From positions 682,001 through 746,000 of the forward strand of contig JAXGMQ010000001.1 in NCBI GenBank assembly GCA_040768585.1: a stretch of 64,000 nucleotides of DNA, read 5' to 3'. The position numbers were made by a program, and so were the translations under genes. This document shows, in pieces, positions 35,037-43,159 of the stretch; the stretch's first letter is position 1, and each line of letters opens with the position of its first letter. The stretch comes from JAXGMQ01 sp040768585 (GTDB lineage Bacteria > Caldisericota > Caldisericia > JAAYUI01). The notes below the pieces were generated by a model, which was not told the DNA's origin, searched no databases, and was given only the letters and a program-made list of their open reading frames with translations.

Positions 35037-35953
35037 TTACAGCAATCGAGAATGAAAGACAGTCAAAACTGATATCCTACATCCTATCTCCACACGGCGC
35101 GTCAGTTGCTGATGACGCCCTTCCACCACTCTATCACCAACTTCTCACGATTGGGTACCAGGAGAGACTCGATCTTTTGATCTCAGCTCGAGGCGGTTCT
35201 CCTGAGTCTGTTTGGCGGGTACTCTCGCTCCTTCGGGAGCATACCAATCATCTGGCTGTGCTCTTACCTGGGCAGCTCTTCTCAGCGTCAGCATTCATAG
35301 CGCTTGGCGCAGACGAGGTTGTAATGTCTCCTCTCTCCGAACTTGGCCCAATGCATATCCAGACAATCAAAGGGCCACCAAATGAAGAAACTATGGGGAA
35401 ACCACAACTCATCAACCCTTTCGATATCCACGAGTTTTTTAATTTTGCCCATGAGAACGGAGTTGACCCAGACCAGGCTGCCGATATGCTAAACATTGAG
35501 GGCAGCACGATAGGCTCCGCGATGAGGGCGGTAGAGCTTGCCAGACACGTCTGCCGCAAAGCGCTTCTGCTTTCTAAATCCATCAAGTCAGACGAGCAAA
35601 TCGAAAACATCATCGACCTCTTCACCTATAAATCTCACTCTTCCAATCTTCCTTTCACAAGACGGGACTGTATTGAGGAGCTTGAGCTGCCTGTCACAAA
35701 AGCATCGCAAACCCTTGAGCGAAATATGGGCACACTGTTAAACCACTACATCAGATTCACATCCGAGCGCACAGTACCTGAGCGTGACCCGGCAACCAAT
35801 GTTGAAGCTCAGGTTGTAACCCCTGCAATTCTGGAGAGCACTAGACTCACTCTCGTCCACAGACGCAAAATTGAAATTGCGCCAAACGGTCAGGTCAAAG
35901 ACATCCCAGGTTGGGGCGGGTGGATTGATGATACTGTGCAGGAGGTGATGTAG
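35003..35953 (+). CDS. SDH-family (ClpP/SppA-like) serine protease homologue
   Basis: 316 residues matching the serine dehydrogenase proteinase pattern: a strand reading LDLLISARGGSPESV, the nucleophile region LFSASAFIALGADEVVMS, then LSELGPMHIQ, followed by a helical half. The Ser within SASA occupies the expected nucleophile position. No signal peptide; probably cytoplasmic. It overlaps miaA by 34 bases and so is co-transcribed with it. Substrate unknown. Confidence 0.75.
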   Translation: MDNERTKRHTLITAIENERQSKLISYILSPHGASVADDALPPLYHQLLTIGYQERLDLLISARGGSPESVWRVLSLLREHTNHLAVLLPGQLFSASAFIALGADEVVMSPLSELGPMHIQTIKGPPNEETMGKPQLINPFDIHEFFNFAHENGVDPDQAADMLNIEGSTIGSAMRAVELARHVCRKALLLSKSIKSDEQIENIIDLFTYKSHSSNLPFTRRDCIEELELPVTKASQTLERNMGTLLNHYIRFTSERTVPERDPATNVEAQVVTPAILESTRLTLVHRRKIEIAPNGQVKDIPGWGGWIDDTVQEVM

Positions 35954-36045
35954 GAGCAGCGTAGCGAAGCTGGCTGAATTCAGATACTCTATAGATTTTA
36001 AGACTGGTCATTCTGTTACTGAATGTGTACAGTTGGGAGGTAGAC

Positions 36046-37119
36046 ATGGGTGATTGCAGATTCGATCCTGGTTGTGCCAGTGAGATAGACATCGCGAAGA
36101 TGGACTTATCCAAGCAGAAGGAAGTATACGATCTTCTCTCTGACACCTTCTATGAGATGTACCCACACCTTACCTTCTCATCCTTTGAACAACACCAAAA
36201 AGACTGGAATTTCAAGAGTCCAACATCAGACCTATTCAGATTTATAGCAGAAGAAGATGAAAAGATTGTTGGCTATGGAATGCTTTTTGTCAGGTTCAAT
36301 GATGAAAATAAGAAAGAAATCGAATTCTCCGGATTTAGGATCTTTGTCAACAGTAAATATCGCAACAAAGGGATTGGAACAAATATTTTGCAACGCATCA
36401 TAGCAAAAGCTAAAACACTTAACATTACCTCTCTCAAATCACACACAAACACCGAATCAGGTAAGCATTTCTTAGAAAATCTCAACGGTGAAATATTGAC
36501 CACAAATTTCAATAACTATCTCAAACTAGGGGATGCAAACTGGTATAAACTAGATGAGATAAAAAGGAAGTGCGAGAAAAAAACTCCAGAGATAGAAATA
36601 GAAATCACAAAAGAGCTTGGAAAAAATGATGAGCTTCAATTCCTTGATCTGATGGTAGAGCTAAACAAAGATATCAATGATTTCGAAAAAAACAGAAACT
36701 TCGATGAGACAAAATACCGCAGCAGCTTCTACAAGAAAAGAGTGAAGGATTTAGAGGAGGGTAACTTTTTTATCACAGCCCTTGCAAAAACAAAGACCGG
36801 GGAGATTGTCGCATTATCTGAACTACTCCATCTACATTACATTCCAAATGAACTCTACTGCGAGATTTCCGGAACAAAGGCAACTCATCGAGGTAAGGGG
36901 TTGTGTAAAAGGCTCAAGACTGAACTCCTCGAACACGTGAAGGAAAATTATCCACAGATAACAATGATTACAACAGCTAATCATGAAGAAAATCACGTCA
37001 TGCGGAAAATAAACACTTTGCTTGGATACAAACAATCCCCGGTGAATATTACATACCAATTTGATATTTGCGCGATTGATTCAACGCCAAAAGAGACAAA
37101 TACGCCTGAAAAACACTGA
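36046..37119 (+). CDS. Tandem GNAT acetyltransferase
   Basis: 357 residues made of two GNAT domains. Each has an acetyl-CoA-binding turn: VNSKYRNKGIGTNILQR in the first and ATHRGKGLCKRLKTEL in the second, followed by the usual Asn-containing helix. The arrangement resembles mycothiol-synthase-like double GNATs, but the substrate is unknown. ATG 36046 is chosen because GGGAGGT lies 5 bases upstream, whereas ATG 36025 has no ribosome site. Monocistronic, between the miaA and fix operons. Confidence 0.8.
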   Translation: MGDCRFDPGCASEIDIAKMDLSKQKEVYDLLSDTFYEMYPHLTFSSFEQHQKDWNFKSPTSDLFRFIAEEDEKIVGYGMLFVRFNDENKKEIEFSGFRIFVNSKYRNKGIGTNILQRIIAKAKTLNITSLKSHTNTESGKHFLENLNGEILTTNFNNYLKLGDANWYKLDEIKRKCEKKTPEIEIEITKELGKNDELQFLDLMVELNKDINDFEKNRNFDETKYRSSFYKKRVKDLEEGNFFITALAKTKTGEIVALSELLHLHYIPNELYCEISGTKATHRGKGLCKRLKTELLEHVKENYPQITMITTANHEENHVMRKINTLLGYKQSPVNITYQFDICAIDSTPKETNTPEKH

Positions 37120-37228
37120 CTTTCATAGATGATAATCAATTCTTGAAAGTAGGTAATTGCTGGCCAAATCAACATTTATTGGATTGCACTTTATACTCTC
37201 CTCTTAACTTGAGCCTTCTCTGTTAAAC

Positions 37229-37257
37229 TTGCATTTAATCTTACGAAAAATTAATCT
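37229..37257 (+). promoter_or_regulatory. Candidate promoter of the fixABCX operon
   Basis: -35 TTGCAT (37229-37234), 17-base spacer, -10 TAATCT (37252-37257). The start of transcription near 37264 leaves a 20-base leader beginning with AAAGGAGG, the ribosome site of fixA. Confidence 0.4.
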
Positions 37258-37283
37258 TAGATAAAGGAGGTAGAGTCAGACAT

Positions 37284-38111
37284 ATGCACATAGCAGTTCT
37301 TATCAAACAGGTGCCAGACACGCAAGAAGTGAAGATTGACCCCGAAAAAAACACGATTGTTCGCGCTGGCGTCGAGTCTATTGTAAACCCATTTGACATG
37401 AATGCCGTAGAGCTAGCCCTTCAGTTAGTCGAGAAACATGGTGGCGAGGTTTCTGTCATCACAATGGGACCTCCGCAGGCAGAAGCAGCACTCAAGGAGA
37501 CGCTCGCTATGGGTGTAACTAGAGTGTTGCTCATCACAGACAGAAAGTTTGCAGCCGCCGATACCCTTGCCACATCCTACACTCTGGCAAAGGCTATCGA
37601 AAAACTTTCAGCAGAATCTGGAAATGTTGACCTGATAATTTGTGGGAAACAGGCTGTTGATGGTGACACAGCCCAAACAGGCCCAGGCGTTGCCACAAGA
37701 CTTAATTTCGACCAGGCAACTTATGTAACAACCGTTGATAAAATCGACATCGAATCCAAAAAGATTGTTGTTAAACGCAGGCTGGCAAAGGGCGTTGAGA
37801 TAGTTGAAGCCTCTCTTCCAGCTCTCATCACAGTAGAGAAGGACATCAACGAGCCGCGCTACGCCTCGCTCCCTGGACTTGTCAAAGCCGAGAGAGATAA
37901 GATTGCTTGGTGGGACGCAGCATACATCGGAGCCGATGATGACCATATCGGTTTCAAGGGAAGCCCCACCTGGGTCAAAAAAATCTTCACCCCGCCTCCA
38001 CGCGAGGGTGGCCCAGAGCTCTCAGGAGAGAGTGCTGTAAAAGAGGCTCTTGACCTCGTGTTTGAGAACAAGCACTTCAAAGAGGCTGTTCTTGGCGAGG
38101 AAGGAGCGTGA
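37284..38111 (+). CDS. fixA: Electron transfer flavoprotein beta subunit (FixA type)
   Basis: Small subunit of a bifurcating ETF. 275 residues with the EtfB signatures VLIKQVPDT at the N-terminus, VNPFDMNAVELALQL, LIICGKQAVDGDTAQTGPGVA and ALITVEKDINEPRYASLPG. A strong AAAGGAGG precedes ATG 37284. In FixABCX, NADH oxidation is split between a quinone and ferredoxin or flavodoxin. Overlaps fixB by four bases. Confidence 0.93.
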   Translation: MHIAVLIKQVPDTQEVKIDPEKNTIVRAGVESIVNPFDMNAVELALQLVEKHGGEVSVITMGPPQAEAALKETLAMGVTRVLLITDRKFAAADTLATSYTLAKAIEKLSAESGNVDLIICGKQAVDGDTAQTGPGVATRLNFDQATYVTTVDKIDIESKKIVVKRRLAKGVEIVEASLPALITVEKDINEPRYASLPGLVKAERDKIAWWDAAYIGADDDHIGFKGSPTWVKKIFTPPPREGGPELSGESAVKEALDLVFENKHFKEAVLGEEGA

Positions 38112-39124
38112 GCGATATGGCAGAGAACACTGAATGGAAAGACGTCCTTGTGTTCATCGAAGTCTCAGACGGCAAACCCCAGGAGGTCGGCTGGGAGTTG
38201 CTTGGTCAAGCAACAAAACTTGCCGGTAAGCTAGGCCAAAAGGTCAAAGCCCTCATCATCGGCAAGGACGTTGAGAAATACGCACAGGAAGCCGTCTCTT
38301 ATGGGGCTGACACTGTTTATGTGGTCGATGACCCATCATACGAAACATATGTCACCCGCACCTACTGCAAGGCTTTCTGTGATGTTGTGACAAAACACAA
38401 ACCAACAATAGTGCTTATTGGCGCAACTCCACTTGGGCGTGACCTCTCAGGAGCAGTTGGCACAATCCTTCAAGCTGGACTCACAGCAGACTGCACGGGA
38501 CTTGATATCGACGATAAGACCCTCAAACTCCTCTCAACCCGTCCCACCTTCGGCGGAAACATCATGGCAACGATCTTCTGCCAGAAGGGTCAACCCCAGA
38601 TGTCAACCGTTCGCCCAAAGGTCATGAAAAAAGGCACACCCGACCCAGCCAGGAAGGGCGAGATAATAAAAGAGAACATTCCTGTTGACCCAAAAGACCT
38701 GACTGTGAAGGTGCTTGACTTTATCCCCGACAAGGCAGGAGCTGTCGAGATTGAGCACGCCAAAATAATTGTCGCTGGTGGAAAGGGAGTAAACAGCCCA
38801 GAAGGGTTTGAGCAGCTCAAGAAACTCGCTGACTTGCTTGGCGGTGAGGTCGCAGGCTCAAGGCCGATGGTTGAAGCAGGACTTCTAACCTCTGAGCGTC
38901 AGGTTGGGCAAACCGGCAAAACCGTTTGCCCAAGGGTTTTTATTGCTGTTGGCATAAGTGGAGCCATCCAGCACCTTGTGGGCATGCAGAACTCTGATGT
39001 CATCATCTCAATCAACAGTGACCCGAACGCTCCAATCTTCAAGGTCTCTACAGTATCGATTGTTGAAAAATGGCAAAGCGCCATCCCGAAACTGATTGAG
39101 CAACTGGAAGCGAGGATACACTAA
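38108..39124 (+). CDS. fixB: Electron transfer flavoprotein alpha subunit (FixB type)
   Basis: Large ETF subunit that holds FAD. 338 residues with the EtfA C-terminal FAD-binding signatures: VAGGKGV, VAGSRPMVEAGLL, VGQTGKTVCPRVFIAVGISGAIQH, VIISINSDPNAPIF. The start is GTG 38108 within a GTGA overlap with fixA; ATG 38117 is an alternative. FixC starts two bases after its stop. Confidence 0.93.
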   Translation: MSDMAENTEWKDVLVFIEVSDGKPQEVGWELLGQATKLAGKLGQKVKALIIGKDVEKYAQEAVSYGADTVYVVDDPSYETYVTRTYCKAFCDVVTKHKPTIVLIGATPLGRDLSGAVGTILQAGLTADCTGLDIDDKTLKLLSTRPTFGGNIMATIFCQKGQPQMSTVRPKVMKKGTPDPARKGEIIKENIPVDPKDLTVKVLDFIPDKAGAVEIEHAKIIVAGGKGVNSPEGFEQLKKLADLLGGEVAGSRPMVEAGLLTSERQVGQTGKTVCPRVFIAVGISGAIQHLVGMQNSDVIISINSDPNAPIFKVSTVSIVEKWQSAIPKLIEQLEARIH

Positions 39125-39125
39125 C

Positions 39126-40427
39126 ATGGAAGAGAAATTTGATCTTATAATTGTTGGCGCTGGTCCCGCTGGAATCTCTGCTGCAATTGTTGCTGCAAAA
39201 GCTGGAGTTAAAACGATAGTTCTTGAGCGCGGAGAGTTTCCTGGCTCAAAGAGTGTTTTTGGTGGAGTGGTCTACGCACATGAGATAAACAAACTCATCC
39301 CAAACTTTTGGGAAGACAAGAAATGCCCAATCGAGAGAGTCATCACAGACTCCCGAATAGCGCTCATGAACGACACTGGAGCTTTGCAGATAGGGTACAA
39401 AACAGGTAATTTTAGCGACCCACCAAATGTGCTCACAGTTCACCGCGCGAAGTTTGACCGCTGGATGGCAAAAAAAGCCCAGGAAGAGGGGGCTCTTATC
39501 ATCTGCAACACCTGCGTTGAAGAGGTGTTAAGGGACAACACTGGCAAGGTCATTGGTGTCCGCACAGGCAGACCAGACGGTGATGTGTTTGGCAAGGTTG
39601 TGATTTTTGCTGACGGTGTTCAGTCACCCCTCACAGTTCGCGCTGGCATCCGCCCCGAGGTCAAACCAGAGCATGTCGCGTTATCGGTGAAGGAAAACAT
39701 CCAAATCGGCGAGGAAGAGGTCACAAAACGCTTTGGCGCAAAACCTGGCGAGGGCGTGACTTTTGAGATTCTTGGCACGATGGCTGACAAGATGGACGGA
39801 ATCGCAATCATGTACACCAACAGTGACTCAGTCTCGCTTGGAATTGGCGCTAACCTTGCCCAGTGGATGAAGAGCAAGGTGACACCATATGAGATGATTG
39901 ACAACCTCAAGAAACACCCATTTGTGGCTCCCTTTGTTGAGGGTGGCACACTCAAGGAATACACAGCCCACTGGCTGCCAGAGGGCGGCTGGGACACAAT
40001 CCCTAAGCTCTATGGCAACGGCTACATGCTAGCTGGCGACACCGCGATGCTCTTTAACACCCTTCACCGCGAGGGCACAAACCTCGCCCAGGCAACAGGT
40101 CGCATGGCAGGTGAGGTGGCAGCAGAGGCTATCAAGGCTGGAATCACCGACGAGAAGGCTCTGAAGAAATATTCAGACATGGTAAAAGCTAGTTTTGTCG
40201 GGCAAGACATGAAAAAGTACAAGAAGTTTGGTCACACGCTCTACAGTAACCCAATGATTTTTGACCAGCTCCCAACAACCTTTGGTGAGGCATGCGAGGA
40301 AATGCTTCGAGTTGATGGCAAAACAAAGCGAGAAAAACAGAAGATCATTGTGAAAAACATCCGAAAGAAAGTCGGACTCATGAAACTTCTTTCGCTTGGA
40401 CTCAGAGGATGGAGGGCAGTTCGATGA
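39126..40427 (+). CDS. fixC: FixC: ETF-quinone oxidoreductase-like flavoprotein
   Basis: 433 residues. N-terminal FAD-binding dinucleotide fold (LIIVGAGPAGISAAIVAAKAG), VFGGVVYAHEINKLIP, VIFADGVQSPLTVRAG, and a second FAD motif YMLAGDTAMLFNT followed by REGTNLAQATGRMAGE. FixC takes electrons from FixAB and passes them through FixX toward quinone. ATG 39126 follows the fixB stop directly; the longer frame from 39096 would overlap fixB and adds no conserved residues. Confidence 0.93.
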   Translation: MEEKFDLIIVGAGPAGISAAIVAAKAGVKTIVLERGEFPGSKSVFGGVVYAHEINKLIPNFWEDKKCPIERVITDSRIALMNDTGALQIGYKTGNFSDPPNVLTVHRAKFDRWMAKKAQEEGALIICNTCVEEVLRDNTGKVIGVRTGRPDGDVFGKVVIFADGVQSPLTVRAGIRPEVKPEHVALSVKENIQIGEEEVTKRFGAKPGEGVTFEILGTMADKMDGIAIMYTNSDSVSLGIGANLAQWMKSKVTPYEMIDNLKKHPFVAPFVEGGTLKEYTAHWLPEGGWDTIPKLYGNGYMLAGDTAMLFNTLHREGTNLAQATGRMAGEVAAEAIKAGITDEKALKKYSDMVKASFVGQDMKKYKKFGHTLYSNPMIFDQLPTTFGEACEEMLRVDGKTKREKQKIIVKNIRKKVGLMKLLSLGLRGWRAVR

Positions 40428-40708
40428 GCAAAGTTGAAGACAAACTCTACACGACACGCTTCAAGGTGGACGAACACCCCCACCTCAAGATTGCTGACCA
40501 GTCAATCTGCATGAAATGCCAGGAAACCCACGGACAGCCTTGCACGATATTTTGCCCAGCGAAGGTCTATATCTGGGAAGAAGACCACATCAATGTGGTT
40601 TATGAAGGGTGCCTCGAATGCGGCAGCTGCCGCATCGGCTGCCCCTACACCAACATCACCTGGAACTTCCCCCGCGGGGGGTATGGGGTGATGTTTAAGT
40701 TGGGATGA
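40424..40708 (+). CDS. fixX: FixX ferredoxin-like protein
   Basis: 94 residues. Cys motifs CMKCQETHGQPCTIFCPAKV and CLECGSCRIGCP bind the Fe-S cluster, as in FixX. It is the electron-carrying partner of FixC. ATG 40424 overlaps the fixC stop (ATGA). Last gene of the operon, followed by a clear terminator. In non-nitrogen-fixing anaerobes this complex supplies reduced ferredoxin or flavodoxin to other pathways; no nif genes are seen here. Confidence 0.93.
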   Translation: MSKVEDKLYTTRFKVDEHPHLKIADQSICMKCQETHGQPCTIFCPAKVYIWEEDHINVVYEGCLECGSCRIGCPYTNITWNFPRGGYGVMFKLG

Positions 40709-40721
40709 TATAGTTTTTACG

Positions 40722-40757
40722 GAAGGTGCATGGGGATTGGTCATGCACCTTCTCTTT
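40722..40757 (+). terminator. Terminator of fixABCX
   Basis: A perfect 11-bp stem GAAGGTGCATG (40722-40732) with CATGCACCTTC (40742-40752), 9-base loop, then TCTTTT. It probably also stops transcription arriving from the SIR2-like gene on the other strand. Confidence 0.88.
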
Positions 40758-40764
40758 TAGAATT

Positions 40765-41871
40765 TCATTTATCAAAGAAACCCTCGTCTGATGGCAATCC
40801 CGTTGTATCACCTAGTTTGTAGAATTTGCAAGTTGATCCATTTCCACTATTGTTTATTACATAGTATGAATTTATATATTCATCTGTCAAATCACCGAAG
40901 TACGCAATAATCACATCAGTATTTCTAGCATTGTTGATTATATTTATTAGATGTTTATCTCTATCGCAAAAAGAGAAACCAACTATAAAAAGAAGATTTC
41001 TATCTTCATCTTGGCAAAATTGAGAAAATGTTTTATAACAGAATCTTAAGTACTCATTTGACTCAATACATTGTTTTTTTTGATTTGATGAACCCTCTGC
41101 TACACAGAATCCATTTTTTATTGCAAGAAAATTCTTTTCGAGATGTCCAATTTTTCTTTCTTCAGGATATAGGTTGAAATCGAAATTTTTTAATCTAAGC
41201 ACTTCTCCGTGCTCAGAAATTCTATCATACAAATATCCATGCAAGCAATAAAACCTTCTTGCGGGAAATCTATGTTGTTTATTTGGTCTATTTTCGAAAT
41301 ATGCCCACTTATCCATAAAGTTTTTGGTATGGAAGAAATCATACACATTTGACCTACCGATAGCATAATTATAATTGGTTGTAAAAACATGTCTAAAATC
41401 CGCGAATAACTTTTCCATATCTAAATGTTTCACAACTCCAAAGGACTTATCCGTTGCTCTAGCAACTGATTGAAAAAAGAAATCTTTGATAGTCGAAAGT
41501 TTCTCCGGTTGAATAGTTCTGCTTCCAATCCCAAGATAAAAACCTAAATGAGTTAGACAATTCGATACGACATCAATATCAAAAAGTGCAGCTTCGAAAT
41601 CATTCTTTTTAGATGAAATAAATCTTGACAAACCATCAACTGTCATATGAATGTCACTGTTGTTGTGACCAATTTTCCCGAGTGAAAGAATATCTCTACA
41701 ATATGCGATTAGACAATCACTTTTAAAATGCCGTGAGTATCGTAGGTTCAATCCATTTCCATAGAGAAGTAGGTTATTTGAATACGTAGAACGCACAATA
41801 TCTGAAAATTCATAAACGTGTGATTCCTTGTCATTTACTGAGTAATTCATACGCTTGTTTGAATTCTCCAT
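40765..41871 (-). CDS. SIR2-like / DUF4917-like protein, candidate defence effector
   Basis: About 368 residues. The pattern fits the DUF4917/SIR2-like superfamily: LLLYGNGLNLRYSRHF at the N-terminus (nucleotide-binding loop), HVFTTNYNYAIGR, RFYCLHGYLYD (candidate catalytic His), CIESNEYLRFCYK and LLFIVGFSFCDRDKHLINII near the end. Bacterial SIR2-like effectors often hydrolyse NAD+ to stop phage infection; that activity is inferred. The gene is distinctly AT-rich compared with the flanking fix and TPR genes. It overlaps the upstream nuclease gene by about 40 bases, indicating co-translation. The start is uncertain (ATG 41871 or 41850). Confidence 0.65.
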   Translation of the reverse strand: MENSNKRMNYSVNDKESHVYEFSDIVRSTYSNNLLLYGNGLNLRYSRHFKSDCLIAYCRDILSLGKIGHNNSDIHMTVDGLSRFISSKKNDFEAALFDIDVVSNCLTHLGFYLGIGSRTIQPEKLSTIKDFFFQSVARATDKSFGVVKHLDMEKLFADFRHVFTTNYNYAIGRSNVYDFFHTKNFMDKWAYFENRPNKQHRFPARRFYCLHGYLYDRISEHGEVLRLKNFDFNLYPEERKIGHLEKNFLAIKNGFCVAEGSSNQKKQCIESNEYLRFCYKTFSQFCQDEDRNLLFIVGFSFCDRDKHLINIINNARNTDVIIAYFGDLTDEYINSYYVINNSGNGSTCKFYKLGDTTGLPSDEGFFDK

Positions 41872-43024
41872 TTTCACCAGCTGTACTATCCCAGAAAGCA
41901 AATGCCACAATTCTTCTATCAACATCTCTAATAAAGATAGTATCAAAGTCATTGTTTATTATATTCGTCTTTGACATCATATAATTTTTATTCCTCTCTT
42001 CTCCTAGAGATTGCCAATATTGCCTATCACCTTCTGGAAGTGGTTGTCCTGAGTATATAAGAATATTAGCATTTTTCTTACTTTCTAATTCAATTTCAGG
42101 AAAAAAGAAACGGTTTTGTGCTCTAGAGGATTCATCAATAATGGAACATCCTGATAAATCGACTACTTGATCGTCTTTAAAACGAATTTGTATTTTATCT
42201 CCCGAGTAATACTTCAATTTTTCGCATCCATTACAATTTGTTCCATATGGTAACAGATTTATGATAATATCATCATTTCTTGGTCCCCAGATCATCCATT
42301 TATATTTGTTATTATTTTTATTATCATTTGTTATGTCTTTCCATAGGCAGTCTAAAGCAATAAGATAACGATTAAACATAACATCACCATCATCAAGTCT
42401 TTTTAGATATCCAAAACATGGTAATGCAAATCCTTCATTCACAAGCTCATAACCAAGGTCAACTTTTTCACCCTCTTTGTTATAATAAAAAACAAATCCA
42501 ACCAATCTTCCATATGTAACATCTCCAATATTTTCAAAATAAAATTGTGCCTTGTCCATTTCATCTTCTTCATTCTTGCACTTTTCCCAATCTACTGAAT
42601 TTAGACAAGTTGTGTCAAAAAAGCTTTCAGCTTTCTTTAATGCTGGTAACCACCCCACCTGATCGAACCTCTCCGGACAGTTTACACCTGCCAGCCTGAT
42701 ACGTACTGTTTCGAGTTCCTGGGCTTGATTCCAGTCCAACACCACGTCAAAAGTGTCACCATCATGGATTGTCTCAACCTGTAGGATTTTGTAAACTTCC
42801 TTTTCATTCTGTGTTTCTTCCTCACCAAGTAGTGGAACATGTTGCCACCAATCCGGATCATCACTCCCAAACCCTGGCATCATGCCAGACACTGCCACTC
42901 TTGGGGTGGCGGGTGTGTCGCGGACAACAACGGTTGTCTGTCTGGGACTGATAAATGTGACAAGCATCAAAGTGGTCAAAGCTGACGCAAGCACTGCGAT
43001 AATAGTATCCTTGTTAAACTTCAT
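41831..43024 (-). CDS. Membrane-anchored SNase-like (thermonuclease) protein
   Basis: 397 residues. N-terminal membrane helix (TIIAVLASALTTLMLVTF), a short linker, then a staphylococcal-nuclease-like fold: IHDGDTFDVVL (residues 87-97; metal-binding Asp), VRIRLAGVNCPE (~108-118, with Arg and the catalytic-type Glu, though the usual Asp before Thr-Pro is Asn), and TYGRLVGFVFY. The last ~170 residues (SGDKIQIRFKDDQVVDLSG, then DTIFIRDVDRRIVAFAFW) look like a beta domain of the lamin-tail type. GAGGGGG precedes ATG 43024. The 3' two thirds are AT-rich. It is first of a two-gene unit with the SIR2-like gene. Probably faces outside the membrane. Confidence 0.72.
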   Translation of the reverse strand: MKFNKDTIIAVLASALTTLMLVTFISPRQTTVVVRDTPATPRVAVSGMMPGFGSDDPDWWQHVPLLGEEETQNEKEVYKILQVETIHDGDTFDVVLDWNQAQELETVRIRLAGVNCPERFDQVGWLPALKKAESFFDTTCLNSVDWEKCKNEEDEMDKAQFYFENIGDVTYGRLVGFVFYYNKEGEKVDLGYELVNEGFALPCFGYLKRLDDGDVMFNRYLIALDCLWKDITNDNKNNNKYKWMIWGPRNDDIIINLLPYGTNCNGCEKLKYYSGDKIQIRFKDDQVVDLSGCSIIDESSRAQNRFFFPEIELESKKNANILIYSGQPLPEGDRQYWQSLGEERNKNYMMSKTNIINNDFDTIFIRDVDRRIVAFAFWDSTAGENGEFKQAYELLSK

Positions 43025-43122
43025 TCTAACCCCCTCTAAACTCCAGCGAAACAATAATAGTCTAATCTTTACAATATGTCAAAACTATAAGCTCATATGC
43101 AAATATATGGATTTCATCCTCG

Positions 43123-43150
43123 TTGACTAACCCCACATAAATGTTAAAAT
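43123..43150 (+). promoter_or_regulatory. Leaderless-type promoter of the TPR-sbcCD operon
   Basis: -35 TTGACT (43123-43128), 16-base spacer, -10 TAAAAT (43145-43150), then 9 bases to ATG 43160. No Shine-Dalgarno sequence before the start. Confidence 0.55.
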
Positions 43151-43159
43151 CTGTTGTGC

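Noticed and set aside
37284..40708. fixABCX as evidence for nitrogen fixation
   Set aside because: No nif genes are in the window, and FixABCX-type complexes also serve other anaerobic electron-bifurcation pathways.
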